Origin: Mesorhizobium sp.
GTDB lineage: Bacteria > Pseudomonadota > Alphaproteobacteria > Rhizobiales > Rhizobiaceae
NCBI GenBank assembly: GCA_004020315.1
Contig: SAQG01000001.1
Location: forward strand, 496,001-560,000
Direction: 5' to 3'
Length of the DNA: 64,000 nucleotides
Part shown: piece by piece, positions 27,009 to 35,887 of the stretch
Position numbering within the stretch: position 1 is the first letter of the stretch
Layout: each line of letters opens with the position of its first letter
Notes under the pieces: generated by a model
Databases searched by the model: none
What the model was told of the DNA's origin: nothing
Seen by the model: the letters and a program-made list of their open reading frames with translations, nothing else
Position numbers and translations under genes: made by a program

Positions 27009-27875
27009 TCAAAGCCCGAAGCGCGCCCATAGTGCGCGCTCTTCCGCCGCATCGATCACGCCGCTTACGGCAGCCGCAGCGATCTCGGGTGCCGAAAAGC
27101 CCCCTCTGCTTGAGCCGAACCAGCCGAATCGGCCGAACAGGCCGCGCGGCGCCGTGATCAGTTTGAGCTGGGTCTTTGGCCCGAAACGGGTCTTCAGCAC
27201 GCTGCGCATATCGCCGAGCGCATCGACAAGGCCGAGCTCCAGCCCCTTCTTACCGGTCCAGAACAAGCCGGTGAACAGGTCCGGATCGTCCTTGAGCTTG
27301 GCGCCGCGCCGATCCTTGACCAGGTCGATGAAGGTCTCGTGGACATCGAGCTGCAGCGCCTTCAGCCGCTCGATATCTTCCTTCTTCTCGGGCTTGAACG
27401 GATCGAGCACCGCCTTGTTCTGGCCGGCTGTATGGACGCGGCGCTCGACGCCGATCTTCTTCAACAGCTCGGGAAAGCCGAACGAGGCCGACACCACGCC
27501 GATCGAGCCGACGATGGAGGATGGATCGGCAAAGATCTCGTCGCCGGCGATCGCGATCATGTAGCCGCCCGAAGCCGCCACATCCTCGACGAAGACCAGG
27601 ACTTTTTTATTCTTCTCTGTCGCCAGGTCGCGGATGCGCCTGAAGATCAGCCGCGACTGCACCGGCGAGCCGCCAGGCGAATTGATCGAAATGGCGACCA
27701 CAGGCGCGTCGAAAGAAAACGCCTTCTCGATAGGGCCGGCGGTGGACGCGAGCGAAAGGCTCGGCCGGAACTGGCCGCCGCCGGGCATGATGGTGCCGTG
27801 CAGCCGGATGACGGGAATGACGACGATGTCGGAGCGCCAGGATTTCGGCAGCAGGCGGTTGAGGAAGCGTTTCAC
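27009..27875 (-). CDS. sppA: S49 family serine peptidase (SppA-like)
   Basis: This 288-residue protein has ISINSPGGSPVQS and VEDVAASGGYMIAIAGDEIFA, where the Ser in ASGGY is the nucleophile, then PSSIVGSIGVVSASF. The general-base Lys of the Ser-Lys dyad is expected in the KVLVFV or later DPFK region. Short bacterial SppA proteins degrade signal peptides and membrane stubs. No typical signal peptide is present, so it is probably peripheral or cytosolic. The start is taken as GTG at 27873-27875 with GGAG upstream; an in-frame TTG lies 15 bases earlier. Confidence 0.9.
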   Translation of the reverse strand: MKRFLNRLLPKSWRSDIVVIPVIRLHGTIMPGGGQFRPSLSLASTAGPIEKAFSFDAPVVAISINSPGGSPVQSRLIFRRIRDLATEKNKKVLVFVEDVAASGGYMIAIAGDEIFADPSSIVGSIGVVSASFGFPELLKKIGVERRVHTAGQNKAVLDPFKPEKKEDIERLKALQLDVHETFIDLVKDRRGAKLKDDPDLFTGLFWTGKKGLELGLVDALGDMRSVLKTRFGPKTQLKLITAPRGLFGRFGWFGSSRGGFSAPEIAAAAVSGVIDAAEERALWARFGL

Positions 27876-27959
27876 GGGGTCTCCGGTCAATTGGGCATGA
27901 AGGCATGTAGGGATTCGCCGGCCAACGGCAATGCCGCGACGCCGGCCGGTAGAAAAGGC

Positions 27960-28760
27960 TTAGTCGCCGAACAGCGACGCCAGTCCGTTGTTGATCATCT
28001 CGGTCCGATCGGTTGGGCCGTCGCCCGATTGTGCATGCAGTATCAGCGGCGGGCGGATCGACAGTTTTCCGCGGGCGCCGAGTATTGCCCTGACGACGAT
28101 CCGGATCGCCGCTGCCTCGGGGCGAGGGTGGACGGCCAGCATCTCGGCGTCGCCGAAGCGGCCTGATATCGAGTCGAGGATGGCGGCGAGCTGATCGGGC
28201 CTGGCAATCACGGCAAGACCGCCGCGCGGCTTGACCACAGCAGCCGCGCTTCGGATCCAGCTGTCGAACAGCCCGTGCTCCATGACATGCGCCGCCTTCC
28301 TGAGCGGGTCGGGTGTGGCGCGATCCTCGGCGGCGTTGAAGGGCGGGTTCATGATGACGAAATCGAAGGAGTTGTCGGCAAGCCCAGTGGCCGTTCGCGC
28401 TTGGCCCGACAGCGCGACGTCGGCGGCGAGCACCGAGGCGCGGTCGTTGAGATGCGCATTACCGGGGTGGGCAAGCGTCGTTGCGGCGAAGGCAGCCATT
28501 TCCGGAGACCGTTCGACGAGCACGGCCTCGGCATCAGGACAGCGCGACAGCACGGCCAGGGCTGCGGCGCCAGCACCCGCGCCGAAATCGGCAAGGCGCC
28601 CGGCGAAGGAGGACGGCACGGCAGCGGCCAGCATCATGGCGTCCATGCCGGCGCGATGGCCGGCCTGTTTCGGCTGCACCAGCCAGAACCGCCCGCGATG
28701 GAAAGCATCGACCGTATGGGCCGGCGTGTCCTGGACAAGGGTGGCGCGCGCCGCGGACAT
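27960..28760 (-). CDS. tRNA1(Val) adenine methyltransferase-like (TrmN6 family)
   Basis: This 266-residue Rossmann methyltransferase has LADFGAGAGAAALAVLSR for SAM binding, an acidic residue ending strand 2 (VLVERS) and the catalytic FVIMNPPFN (NPPF) motif of N6-adenine methyltransferases. The closest named family is TrmN6 (YfiC), which modifies A37 of valine tRNA. Another N6-adenine or Gln methyltransferase target cannot be excluded. The ATG shares a base with the DUF2007 stop codon. Confidence 0.85.
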   Translation of the reverse strand: MSAARATLVQDTPAHTVDAFHRGRFWLVQPKQAGHRAGMDAMMLAAAVPSSFAGRLADFGAGAGAAALAVLSRCPDAEAVLVERSPEMAAFAATTLAHPGNAHLNDRASVLAADVALSGQARTATGLADNSFDFVIMNPPFNAAEDRATPDPLRKAAHVMEHGLFDSWIRSAAAVVKPRGGLAVIARPDQLAAILDSISGRFGDAEMLAVHPRPEAAAIRIVVRAILGARGKLSIRPPLILHAQSGDGPTDRTEMINNGLASLFGD

Positions 28761-28984
28761 TATTTCTGGCGCATCTCGTTGGCGATGCCGGCATCGGTCA
28801 GGATGCGCCGCGCCGCATCGGCCTGGTCGGCTTCGACCATGATGCGCCTGGGCAAGATGCCGATCGAACCGTCGAGCACGCTCATGTTCTGGTCGGCGAC
28901 GAAACAGCCAATGCCGGCATCGCGCATCAGCGATTCGACAAAGGAGATGATCACGGCATCGTTGGTGCGGATAAGCTCTATCAT
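28760..28984 (-). CDS. DUF2007 domain protein
   Basis: This 74-residue protein matches DUF2007 in length and pattern: MIELIRTNDAVIISFVESLMRDAGIGCFVADQ, then ILPRRIMVEADQADAARRIL. The domain has a ferredoxin-like fold and is sometimes annotated as a putative signal-transducing domain. Its stop codon overlaps the start of the methyltransferase gene by one base. It is the first gene of the minus-strand operon and is divergent from ispB. Confidence 0.9.
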   Translation of the reverse strand: MIELIRTNDAVIISFVESLMRDAGIGCFVADQNMSVLDGSIGILPRRIMVEADQADAARRILTDAGIANEMRQK

Positions 28985-29146
28985 CGGACGAAACTCGCAG
29001 GTTGCAGCGTCTATGTAAACGTGGGTGGCTCCCGTCGCCACTTCGACCGCGCCAAATCGCCTCTTGCCGTGCCTGTGGGTACCGCCCTAGAGTCTGCAGC
29101 GGTATCGGGGTGCCGTCGTGCGCGTGACTTAAGACGGGAGTTTGTC

Positions 29147-30163
29147 GTGGGTGTCGTTCTCAACATCGAAAACGGGAAGCGGGAAGCCGCCTCCATTAAG
29201 GATCTCATCGACCTGACTTCGGCCGATATGGGGCGCGTCAACAAATTGATCCTGTCGAAGGCCGGTTCCGACGTCGAGATGATCCCGGAGATTGCCAACC
29301 ATCTGATCTCCTCAGGTGGCAAGCGGCTGCGGCCGATGCTGACGCTCGCCTCAGCCCAGATGTTTGGCTATTCCGGCGAGGGCCATGTAAAGCTCGCCAC
29401 ATCAGTCGAGTTCATGCACACCGCCACGCTCCTCCACGACGATGTCGTCGACGAGAGCGGCATGCGGCGCGGCAAGAAGACCGCCCGCATGATCTGGGGC
29501 AACCAGGCGAGCGTGCTGGTCGGCGATTTCCTGCTCGGTCAGGCTTTCCGCATGATGGTCGATGTCGGTTCGCTGGAAGCGCTCGACATCCTGTCCACCG
29601 CCGCCTCGATCATTGCCGAGGGCGAGGTGATGCAGCTCGCCGCCGCCAAGAACCTCGAAACCACGGAGGATGAGCATTTCGCGGTGATCAAGGCCAAGAC
29701 CGCGGCCCTGTTCTCGGCCGCCGCCGAGGTCGGGCCGGTCATCGCCCAGGCGACGCGAAACGATCGCGCGGCGCTGCGCTCCTATGGCATGAACCTCGGC
29801 CTTGCCTTCCAGCTGATCGACGATGCGCTGGATTATGGTGGCACCAGCAAGGATCTGGGCAAGAATGTCGGTGACGATTTCCGCGAAGGCAAGGTGACGC
29901 TGCCGGTGATCCTCGCCTACCGGCGCGGCACCAAGGCCGAACGCACCTTCTGGAAGCGCGCCATCGAGGACAATGTCACTGACGACGCCGCGCTGGAAAA
30001 GGCGATCGGATTGATGACCCGCCACGGCGCGATCGCCGACACCATCGGGCGCGCCGGCCATTTCGGCGAGATCGCCCGCGACGCGCTGGCGCCGCTCGAA
30101 GCGACGCCGCAGAAATCGGCGCTGATCGACGTCATCGATTTCTGTATCAGCCGGGTGAACTGA
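29147..30163 (+). CDS. ispB: Octaprenyl (polyprenyl) diphosphate synthase
   Basis: This 338-residue trans-prenyltransferase makes the ubiquinone side chain from isopentenyl diphosphate. The motifs are GGKRLRPML, the first Asp-rich motif LLHDDVVDESGMRRG and the second LIDDALDY. The start is a GTG at 29147, giving MGVVLNIENGKREAASI, with GGGAG six bases upstream; the longer open frame before it has no family similarity and is rejected. It is divergent from the DUF2007-moaB operon and convergent with an MFS gene. Confidence 0.96.
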   Translation: MGVVLNIENGKREAASIKDLIDLTSADMGRVNKLILSKAGSDVEMIPEIANHLISSGGKRLRPMLTLASAQMFGYSGEGHVKLATSVEFMHTATLLHDDVVDESGMRRGKKTARMIWGNQASVLVGDFLLGQAFRMMVDVGSLEALDILSTAASIIAEGEVMQLAAAKNLETTEDEHFAVIKAKTAALFSAAAEVGPVIAQATRNDRAALRSYGMNLGLAFQLIDDALDYGGTSKDLGKNVGDDFREGKVTLPVILAYRRGTKAERTFWKRAIEDNVTDDAALEKAIGLMTRHGAIADTIGRAGHFGEIARDALAPLEATPQKSALIDVIDFCISRVN

Positions 30164-30202
30164 AAGACATCGCCGATATTTGGCCGGCACGGCGCCTGCC
30201 CG

Positions 30203-31633
30203 TCATCTTGGTTTCCCTGGAAGAACCATCGCTGCGAGCAGGCTGACGACGATGCCTGCCGCGGCGAGCCAGAAGGCGACCTGGATGCCGTCGGCAACAG
30301 CGACCTTCAAGGAATCGCCCGTCAATCCGCCGACATGGCGGTTGGCAATCGCGATCAACACCGCCATGCCGATCGCATTGCCGACGTTGAGCATTGTGGA
30401 GGCCATCCCCGATGCAACACCTTGCTCGTCGTGAGAAACACCCGAGGCGGCAGCGATCCACATGGCGGTCCAGACGATGCCTTGGCCAACGCCGGAGATG
30501 ATCAGCCCGGGGACGAGCGATAGATAGCTGCTGTCGGCGTTCGCACCTGATACCATCAGGGCCGTCCCGATCGCGCCGACGACCATGCCGCCGACCAGCG
30601 TGGTGCGTGTCGAAAAACGCGTTGCCAGACGTTCGCCGACTTGCGTGCCGGCCGCGATGGCGGCTGATGGTACAAGGAACGCAAGGCCGGCCTGCAAGGC
30701 GGTGAAGCCATGCACGTTCTGCAGCAGCACGGTGAGGAAGTAGGGCAGGGCCCCGAAAGTCCCCATGTAGAGAAAGGTGACCGTCATGCCGGCGACGAGG
30801 CTGCGGTTGTGGAACAGGCGCAGCGGCATCAGCGGATCGGCGCTATTGGCCTCGATCACCGCGAAGATGGTCAGGAAAATTACCGCCAGCAAGGCGCTGG
30901 CGATGATCGCTGTCGACCCCCAGCCATATTCGGGGCCCTGAACCAGCGTGAAGACGAGCAAGGTCGCGCCGGTGGTGACGGTCAGCGCGCCCGGCAAATC
31001 GAAGCTGCGGTGTTCGTGCCGCTTGCTGTCACGCGGAATGATAGCGAAAGCCGCTATGATGGCGACCCCTGCCAGAAGCACGTTGACATAGAAGACGGAG
31101 GGCCAGCCGAAGGCGCTGGTGAGAAGCCCTCCTGCCAACGAACCGAGCGTCAGGCCGCTCGCTCCAGCACCACCCCAGACCGCGAGCGCCCGGTTGCGTT
31201 CCGGCCCCTCGGCAAACAGGCGGTTGATCAGCGAGAGCGTGGCCGGGAACAGGAAGGCGGCGCCGATGCCTTGCACCGCACGGGCCGCGATGATGACTTC
31301 CGGCGACCAGGCGAGGCCGCCGACCAGGGACGAAAGCGCATAGAGCCAAAGCGCGAAGATGAAAACGCGGCGCTGGCCGATCAAATCGGCGGCGCGGCCG
31401 CCGAACAGCAGGAAGCCACCGGTGAACACGGTGTAGGCGCTGACCACCCATTGCAGGGTCTGGCCCGAAAACCCCAGCCCGGCACCGATTTCCGGCAACG
31501 CCACGAAGACGATGTTGAGGTCGAGTGCGATGAGAAGCTGCGCAAAGGCGAGCAACGCAAGCGTGGCGCCTCGCTTCGCGCCGACCCCCGTTGTCGCAGC
31601 GCCGAACGGCGCGCCTTGATCGAGTGAACTCAT
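30203..31633 (-). CDS. MFS transporter, DHA2 (EmrB/QacA) family
   Basis: This 476-residue membrane protein has about fourteen helices. It shows the DHA2 first-helix pattern LIALDLNIVFVALPEIGAGLGFSGQ and the loop RAADLIGQRRVF between helices 2 and 3, as in drug/proton antiporters. Motif C (a Gly-rich GASGLTLGSLAGG) supports an exporter. A TetR gene lies divergently 97 bases away. The ATG at 31631-31633 has GGAG six bases upstream. Confidence 0.93.
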   Translation of the reverse strand: MSSLDQGAPFGAATTGVGAKRGATLALLAFAQLLIALDLNIVFVALPEIGAGLGFSGQTLQWVVSAYTVFTGGFLLFGGRAADLIGQRRVFIFALWLYALSSLVGGLAWSPEVIIAARAVQGIGAAFLFPATLSLINRLFAEGPERNRALAVWGGAGASGLTLGSLAGGLLTSAFGWPSVFYVNVLLAGVAIIAAFAIIPRDSKRHEHRSFDLPGALTVTTGATLLVFTLVQGPEYGWGSTAIIASALLAVIFLTIFAVIEANSADPLMPLRLFHNRSLVAGMTVTFLYMGTFGALPYFLTVLLQNVHGFTALQAGLAFLVPSAAIAAGTQVGERLATRFSTRTTLVGGMVVGAIGTALMVSGANADSSYLSLVPGLIISGVGQGIVWTAMWIAAASGVSHDEQGVASGMASTMLNVGNAIGMAVLIAIANRHVGGLTGDSLKVAVADGIQVAFWLAAAGIVVSLLAAMVLPGKPR

Positions 31634-31656
31634 GTCAATCTCCATGGTTATGATTC

Positions 31657-31716
31657 TTTATCGATCGATCAAGAATTGAAATCCGAAGTCAAGCGGATTA
31701 TTTGTTGATTGATAAA
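31657..31716. promoter_or_regulatory. Paired inverted sites between the MFS and TetR genes
   Basis: TTTATCGATCGATCAA (31657-31672) and TTGTTGATTGATAAA (31702-31716) are near-identical sequences in opposite orientation, with the shared core TTTATC-ATC. They lie in the 97-base divergent control region, and the second overlaps the TetR translation signals. The layout fits autoregulation and control of the transporter by the TetR protein. The first site includes the palindrome ATCGATCGAT. Confidence 0.55.
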
Positions 31717-31729
31717 AATGGAGATCACA

Positions 31730-32335
31730 ATGGCGGGAAGGCCAAGGGAGTTCGATCGGGACCAGGCGCTGGAGAAGGCCCGCGACGCCTTCTGGACGCG
31801 TGGGTATGAGGGCACCTCGATGGCCGATCTCGTATCGGTGCTTGGTCTCGCCTCGCCGCGCATCTATGCCGCCTTCGGCTCGAAGGAGGACCTGTTTCGC
31901 GAGGCGGTGGCGCTCTACGAGGCCAATGAAGGCGGCTTCGCCACTCGCGCGCTGGCGGAGGAGCCGACCGCCCGGCGGGTCATCGAGCGGATGTTGCGAG
32001 AAGCCGTCGAGACTTATACGAGGCCGGGGCGGCCGCAGGGCTGCATGGTGGTATCGGCCGCGACCAACTGCGCCGTTGAAAACGACAGCGTGCTCCACTG
32101 GCTGGCGGAACATCGCCTGGCCCGCACCGCATCGATCGTCGAGCGACTGAAGCAGGGCGTTCGAGACGGAGAGCTGAAGCCGGATACGGATGCCGAAGCG
32201 TTGGGCGATTACTACGCCACGCTCATGCACGGTCTCTCTGTGCAGGCACGCGACGGCGTGCCGAAGGAGCGGCTGCACGCGCTGATCACTGTCGCAATGC
32301 AGTCGCTGGACGCAAGACTTGTCCAGGGGTTCTGA
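31730..32335 (+). CDS. TetR/AcrR family transcriptional regulator
   Basis: This 201-residue protein begins MAGRPREFDRDQALEKARDAFWTRGYEGTSMADLV, an archetypal TetR HTH (residues about 8-50) with LGLASPRIYAAFGSKEDLF as the recognition helix region. The C-terminal ligand domain has GCMVVSAATNCA. The ATG at 31730 has GGAG seven bases upstream. It is divergent from the DHA2 transporter and is the probable repressor of that gene. Confidence 0.93.
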   Translation: MAGRPREFDRDQALEKARDAFWTRGYEGTSMADLVSVLGLASPRIYAAFGSKEDLFREAVALYEANEGGFATRALAEEPTARRVIERMLREAVETYTRPGRPQGCMVVSAATNCAVENDSVLHWLAEHRLARTASIVERLKQGVRDGELKPDTDAEALGDYYATLMHGLSVQARDGVPKERLHALITVAMQSLDARLVQGF

Positions 32336-32361
32336 GTTTCATCGAGCGTAGTGCCGGAGGC

Positions 32362-32970
32362 TCATTTGCTGGATTGTTTGGCCAACGTTTTTGGATTGAC
32401 CTCCAGCGTCGGCGGGTCGGGCATTTCCGAGGAAACAGGCTTCAGCGGTTCCGGCTCCTTTGCCGGCGCTTCAGGGCCGCCCTTGCTGAGCGCGACCGAC
32501 ATGCCGAAGACCTTCCACTGACGGTCCACCGGCGCAAACAGCAGTTCGAAATTGACCTGCATGGGAACGGAGGGAAAGAAGCCGGCCATATGCAGCATGC
32601 CGTTGGGTTCGATCTGCGGCAATAGGGTGAGTTGCGGCTCCAGGACGGCGACGCCGCCTAGATCGATGCCGTCATTGCGTTGGCCGGCGAAGATCTCGGC
32701 CAGTTTGGCGGCGTTGTTGGCCTGGAAGCCCGGCGCGCCCAAATCCCTCAAGACCGTGTAGTTGCCGGTCTTGTTGGCCTGGTCGAGCGCCAGCAGCGAG
32801 GTGCGCACCAGGATCAGCACGCCGTTTCGGTCGATGTTGGCCGGCTTCGGCGCTTGCGGCTTGGCGGATTTCTGGGTTTTTGACGTCTGCGCAAAGACAG
32901 GCGAGCCAAGCGCCGGAACCGCCATCGTCAGCACAAGGGTTGCCAGCAAAAGTCTGCCCTTCGACCGCAT
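32362..32970 (-). CDS. Exported protein of unknown function
   Basis: This 202-residue protein has a signal peptide (MRSKGRLLLATLVLTMAVPALGSPVFA) and a Lys/Pro/Ala-rich linker. The folded middle part includes LVRTSLLALDQANKTGNYTVLRDLGAPGF and a final Pro-rich tail. The pattern resembles small periplasmic proteins with an NTF2/DUF4864-like fold, but this is only a resemblance. The ATG at 32968-32970 has GGAG eight bases upstream. It is convergent with the TetR gene. Confidence 0.8.
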   Translation of the reverse strand: MRSKGRLLLATLVLTMAVPALGSPVFAQTSKTQKSAKPQAPKPANIDRNGVLILVRTSLLALDQANKTGNYTVLRDLGAPGFQANNAAKLAEIFAGQRNDGIDLGGVAVLEPQLTLLPQIEPNGMLHMAGFFPSVPMQVNFELLFAPVDRQWKVFGMSVALSKGGPEAPAKEPEPLKPVSSEMPDPPTLEVNPKTLAKQSSK

Positions 32971-33084
32971 CTGTCCGCTCCAATCCTGTCGTCTATTTTT
33001 CGCCAGCCGGGAAGGCGTCTGTCTGCGAGCGCGCCGCATCGAGCCGGTCTCGATCCCGGCAGCTTTCAGATCATGCCGGCTGCA

Positions 33085-34125
33085 TTAGTTTAGTGTCCAT
33101 GATGCGCCGACGCTGACGCCGACATCGCCGCGGTTGGTGGAGGCCGATACGGCGGCGTTGAGGCGGAAATCCTCGCTCGTGCTGTAGCCGAGGCCGAGCG
33201 CTAGGCCCGACTGGTCCTTGAAATGACCGAAGCCGCCGGCCAGCGACAATTTGCCGGGCCTGTCGTCGTAACGCAGTCCCGCCGTCGCCAGGGCAAGCGC
33301 CGTTCCGGCGCGGCCTTCCGAGCGGTTTTCGCTGACCTGCTCACCTAGATCTTGCAAGCCGCCCTCCAGCGCGCCGACGCGGCCGTCGAGCAATGCGATG
33401 TTGGTCTCGTTGATCGTGGTGCGGCTATCGAGGCTGAAGATCTGCGTGGTATGCAGGTTGAGCGTGTTGGTGTTGCTGGTGATGCGGGTCTCGTGGTCGG
33501 CGAGCTGCGTCGTGTGGCCGCCGACCGTGGTGTTGAGCGTGTTGATATGGTTAGTATTGCCGGTGATGCGCGTTTCGTGATCGGCAAGCTGCGTCGTGTG
33601 GCCGCTGACCGTGGTGTTGAGCGTTGCGATTTGGGTGGTGTGGGCTGCGACGTCGTCGGCCAGCCCTTCGATCTCGTCAATGTTGACGAAAGCCGTCGCC
33701 AGATTGCCCGCGGCGTCGGATGTCACCAGATATTTCGTGCCGCCCTGGGCATTCTTGCTCTCAAAGCTGTTGATTCCCGCCAGAGTATAGGTGTTGACTT
33801 CCCAGCCGATGGCGACCTGACCGGCGCGGGTCGCCTTCACATTGGCCCCGATGGCGATGGAGTTGTTGAAATTGGCGTGTGCTCCCCAGCCGAGAGCTAC
33901 GCTGTCGGATCCTGCCGCCTGAGAAGCATTGCCGACTGCCGTCGCGATGTCCCCCGGGGCAAGGGCGACAAATCCGCATGCCATGCCTGTTGGCGACGCC
34001 CCGGCGAAGCCGCCGCCACCCCCGACCTCTTCACAAACGAAAGCAGAGGCCGGTAACGGCGTCGAGCCCAGAACCAGACCCGCGAAAAAAGCTCCGCCTG
34101 ACAGATATCTTTTCCAAGAGCGCAT
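33085..34125 (-). CDS. YadA-like trimeric autotransporter adhesin
   Basis: This 346-residue protein has a signal peptide (YLSGGAFFAGLVLGSTPLPASA) and a short YadA-type head with repeats AGSDSVALGWGA, FNNSIAIGANVK and AGQVAIGWEVN. A coiled-coil stalk follows, with two near-identical 28-residue units (each with TTQLADHETRIT), and a C-terminal beta-barrel anchor of about 75 residues (GYSTSEDFRLNAAVSAS, ending SWTLN). The family inserts in the outer membrane as trimers and mediates adhesion. It is short, with a minimal head. The two units correspond to an 84-bp tandem duplication. Confidence 0.88.
   Translation of the reverse strand: MRSWKRYLSGGAFFAGLVLGSTPLPASAFVCEEVGGGGGFAGASPTGMACGFVALAPGDIATAVGNASQAAGSDSVALGWGAHANFNNSIAIGANVKATRAGQVAIGWEVNTYTLAGINSFESKNAQGGTKYLVTSDAAGNLATAFVNIDEIEGLADDVAAHTTQIATLNTTVSGHTTQLADHETRITGNTNHINTLNTTVGGHTTQLADHETRITSNTNTLNLHTTQIFSLDSRTTINETNIALLDGRVGALEGGLQDLGEQVSENRSEGRAGTALALATAGLRYDDRPGKLSLAGGFGHFKDQSGLALGLGYSTSEDFRLNAAVSASTNRGDVGVSVGASWTLN
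33465..33632 (-). repeat. 84-bp tandem duplication in the adhesin stalk
   Basis: Two adjacent units with a period of 84 bases, anchored at 33481 and 33565, encode the repeated stalk segment with TTQLADHETRIT. They differ at a small number of positions, so the duplication is fairly recent or subject to conversion. In-frame gain or loss of units would change stalk length. Confidence 0.75.
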
Positions 34126-34378
34126 CGGCAAGCCGCGCCTCTCCGGCCGGCCTGATCTCAGAGAAAGACTGTTTCGCCCTCGACTTGCCATTGCACACCC
34201 CCTTCTTCCGAAGCCGCCAGACCGACGGCAATCCCGATCGTTATTCAGTCTTGATGGAGCTTTGAACGTCCGCGACCTACAGATGGCTTATAGCTACGCG
34301 CAGCAAGCTCCCAAGATTTGGAGAGCATGCACGAAGTCGGCGGCAGCCGGACAGTCGGCAAATGCCTACTATCAGCAG

Positions 34379-34394
34379 AAAAGCCTTAGCTTTT
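34379..34394 (-). terminator. Possible terminator of the LuxR-type gene
   Basis: AAAAGC, a four-base loop and GCTTTT form a small hairpin that on the minus strand ends in four T, 62 bases after the LuxR stop codon. The rest of the 330-base gap 34126-34455 holds no gene or clear promoter. Confidence 0.4.
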
Positions 34395-34455
34395 ACGGCG
34401 CTTCCGACGCCTGCTGTTGTGATTGTGCAACATCAAAACTGGGCAGTTGACGAGA

Positions 34456-35610
34456 TCATGAAAACGACCACGCGCTCTTCAGCAGCGCCACGAGCTGGCT
34501 CTGACGGCTGGTTTCGGTTTTCCGGAAGATTCGCTCGAGATAGGTGCGGGCCGATTTGACGGCGATGCCGATCTCCATGGCCGCCTCCTGCACCGAATGG
34601 CCGGAGGCCAGCTCGACGGCGAGCCGGGCTTCCGCCGGCGTCAGGTCGAACAGGCCTGAAAGGACATTGGGCGACGGAACAGTGGCGCTGGTACCGACCG
34701 TGGTTGCGGCAACGAGAATATCCGCACCCGAAAAAATATCACGCGCAGCCCGGCGCAGCGGCAGCAGGTGAACGACCAGCGCGGGCCGCCCCCTGATGGC
34801 CGCAACGGGGATGGACTGCACGACGCGGTTATCCCGGTTCTGCGCGATGGCCTGCTGGAAAAGCGCGTTTGCAGTTTGATCGGCGATCGCCATGCCGCGA
34901 TGGGCTGTGGGAAGGAAGACGTCGGCCATTTCTTCGAAAAACGGATTGGCCGTCAGTACGCGGCCCGATCCACTCATGATCGCAGCCGGCAGCCCGACTT
35001 CGCTGAGAATGGATACGGCGGTCCTGGCCCGTTCCAGACCCAGGCGCCCGGCGACAAGGCTTGCCCTTGCGAGATGCGGACGGAACCCGTTCAACAGATC
35101 GATTGCGGCCTGATCATAACTCTCGTCCTTCAGCCAGCGCTGGAAGACAAAAAGGACAAGCTCGCCGCCAGGCATGGGGATGGATGTGCATACATGCGGC
35201 CCGATGCCAAACGCGGTTGCACTTTTGCGGACGGGATCGCGCTCGATCCCCTCGCCGGTGATGAGATCATCCACCCGTACAAAGCTTGCGGGCTGCGCGC
35301 TGCACATGCGCTGCACGCTGTCGGAAAACTTCCAAGTGCCCCCGTCCATGAACTCATCGAGCAAGGGTTGGGCATGCGCTTCGGTGATGGCGCGGACCGG
35401 CGAATGATCGCTGATTACAAGGACCGCGCCGTTTGCCGAGCGGGAGATCGCGCTTGCCGCTGCCAACACCTCCGGCCACAGCTCGGCCGCGAACGCCGCT
35501 TCGTAGATTCGATCGACAATGGCGACAGCTGGCTGGTCCTGCGGCATTTCCAGCATCGGCATCTTCCTGGGCGAAGCAACGGCATCCATCTGCACGGTTC
35601 CACGCATCAT
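34456..35610 (-). CDS. LuxR-type helix-turn-helix regulator
   Basis: This 384-residue protein has a long N-terminal region with a PAS/GAF-like sensory part (LERARTAVSILSEVGLPAAIMSG resembles the linker seen in other LuxR regulators with this architecture) and a C-terminal LuxR HTH from about residue 315. The HTH shows LFDLTPAEARLAVELASG, then VKSARTYLERIFRKTETSRQ. No autoinducer-binding or receiver domain is recognisable, so the signal is unknown. Similar solitary regulators are common in rhizobia. Confidence 0.85.
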   Translation of the reverse strand: MMRGTVQMDAVASPRKMPMLEMPQDQPAVAIVDRIYEAAFAAELWPEVLAAASAISRSANGAVLVISDHSPVRAITEAHAQPLLDEFMDGGTWKFSDSVQRMCSAQPASFVRVDDLITGEGIERDPVRKSATAFGIGPHVCTSIPMPGGELVLFVFQRWLKDESYDQAAIDLLNGFRPHLARASLVAGRLGLERARTAVSILSEVGLPAAIMSGSGRVLTANPFFEEMADVFLPTAHRGMAIADQTANALFQQAIAQNRDNRVVQSIPVAAIRGRPALVVHLLPLRRAARDIFSGADILVAATTVGTSATVPSPNVLSGLFDLTPAEARLAVELASGHSVQEAAMEIGIAVKSARTYLERIFRKTETSRQSQLVALLKSAWSFS

Positions 35611-35887
35611 TCCGCTGCGGAAACTTTCGACGCCCGGCGCTTACGGATCGCTTACGGCATCGGGGCGCCTGTACTGCAGCAGGACAAGCCGGCAGCGCGC
35701 CAGGCCGGCAAAGCGCGATCTACGGCCGCAGTGGGCGCCTTTCCGCATGGTTTTTTAATCGCATGACCCGATTGTGAATTCGGGCCGGGTTGAAGCGTGA
35801 CCCCAAAAAGGCCATGCTTTGCCTGGAAAAGATCGAGTCTACGGCGATCCCGCTGACGCGGGCATGGCTTTGACTGAAAGGAATACG

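Noticed and set aside
28481..29146. N-terminal extension of the ispB frame by about 220 residues
   Set aside because: The extension has no family similarity and is antisense to the methyltransferase gene; the GTG at 29147 has a good Shine-Dalgarno sequence.
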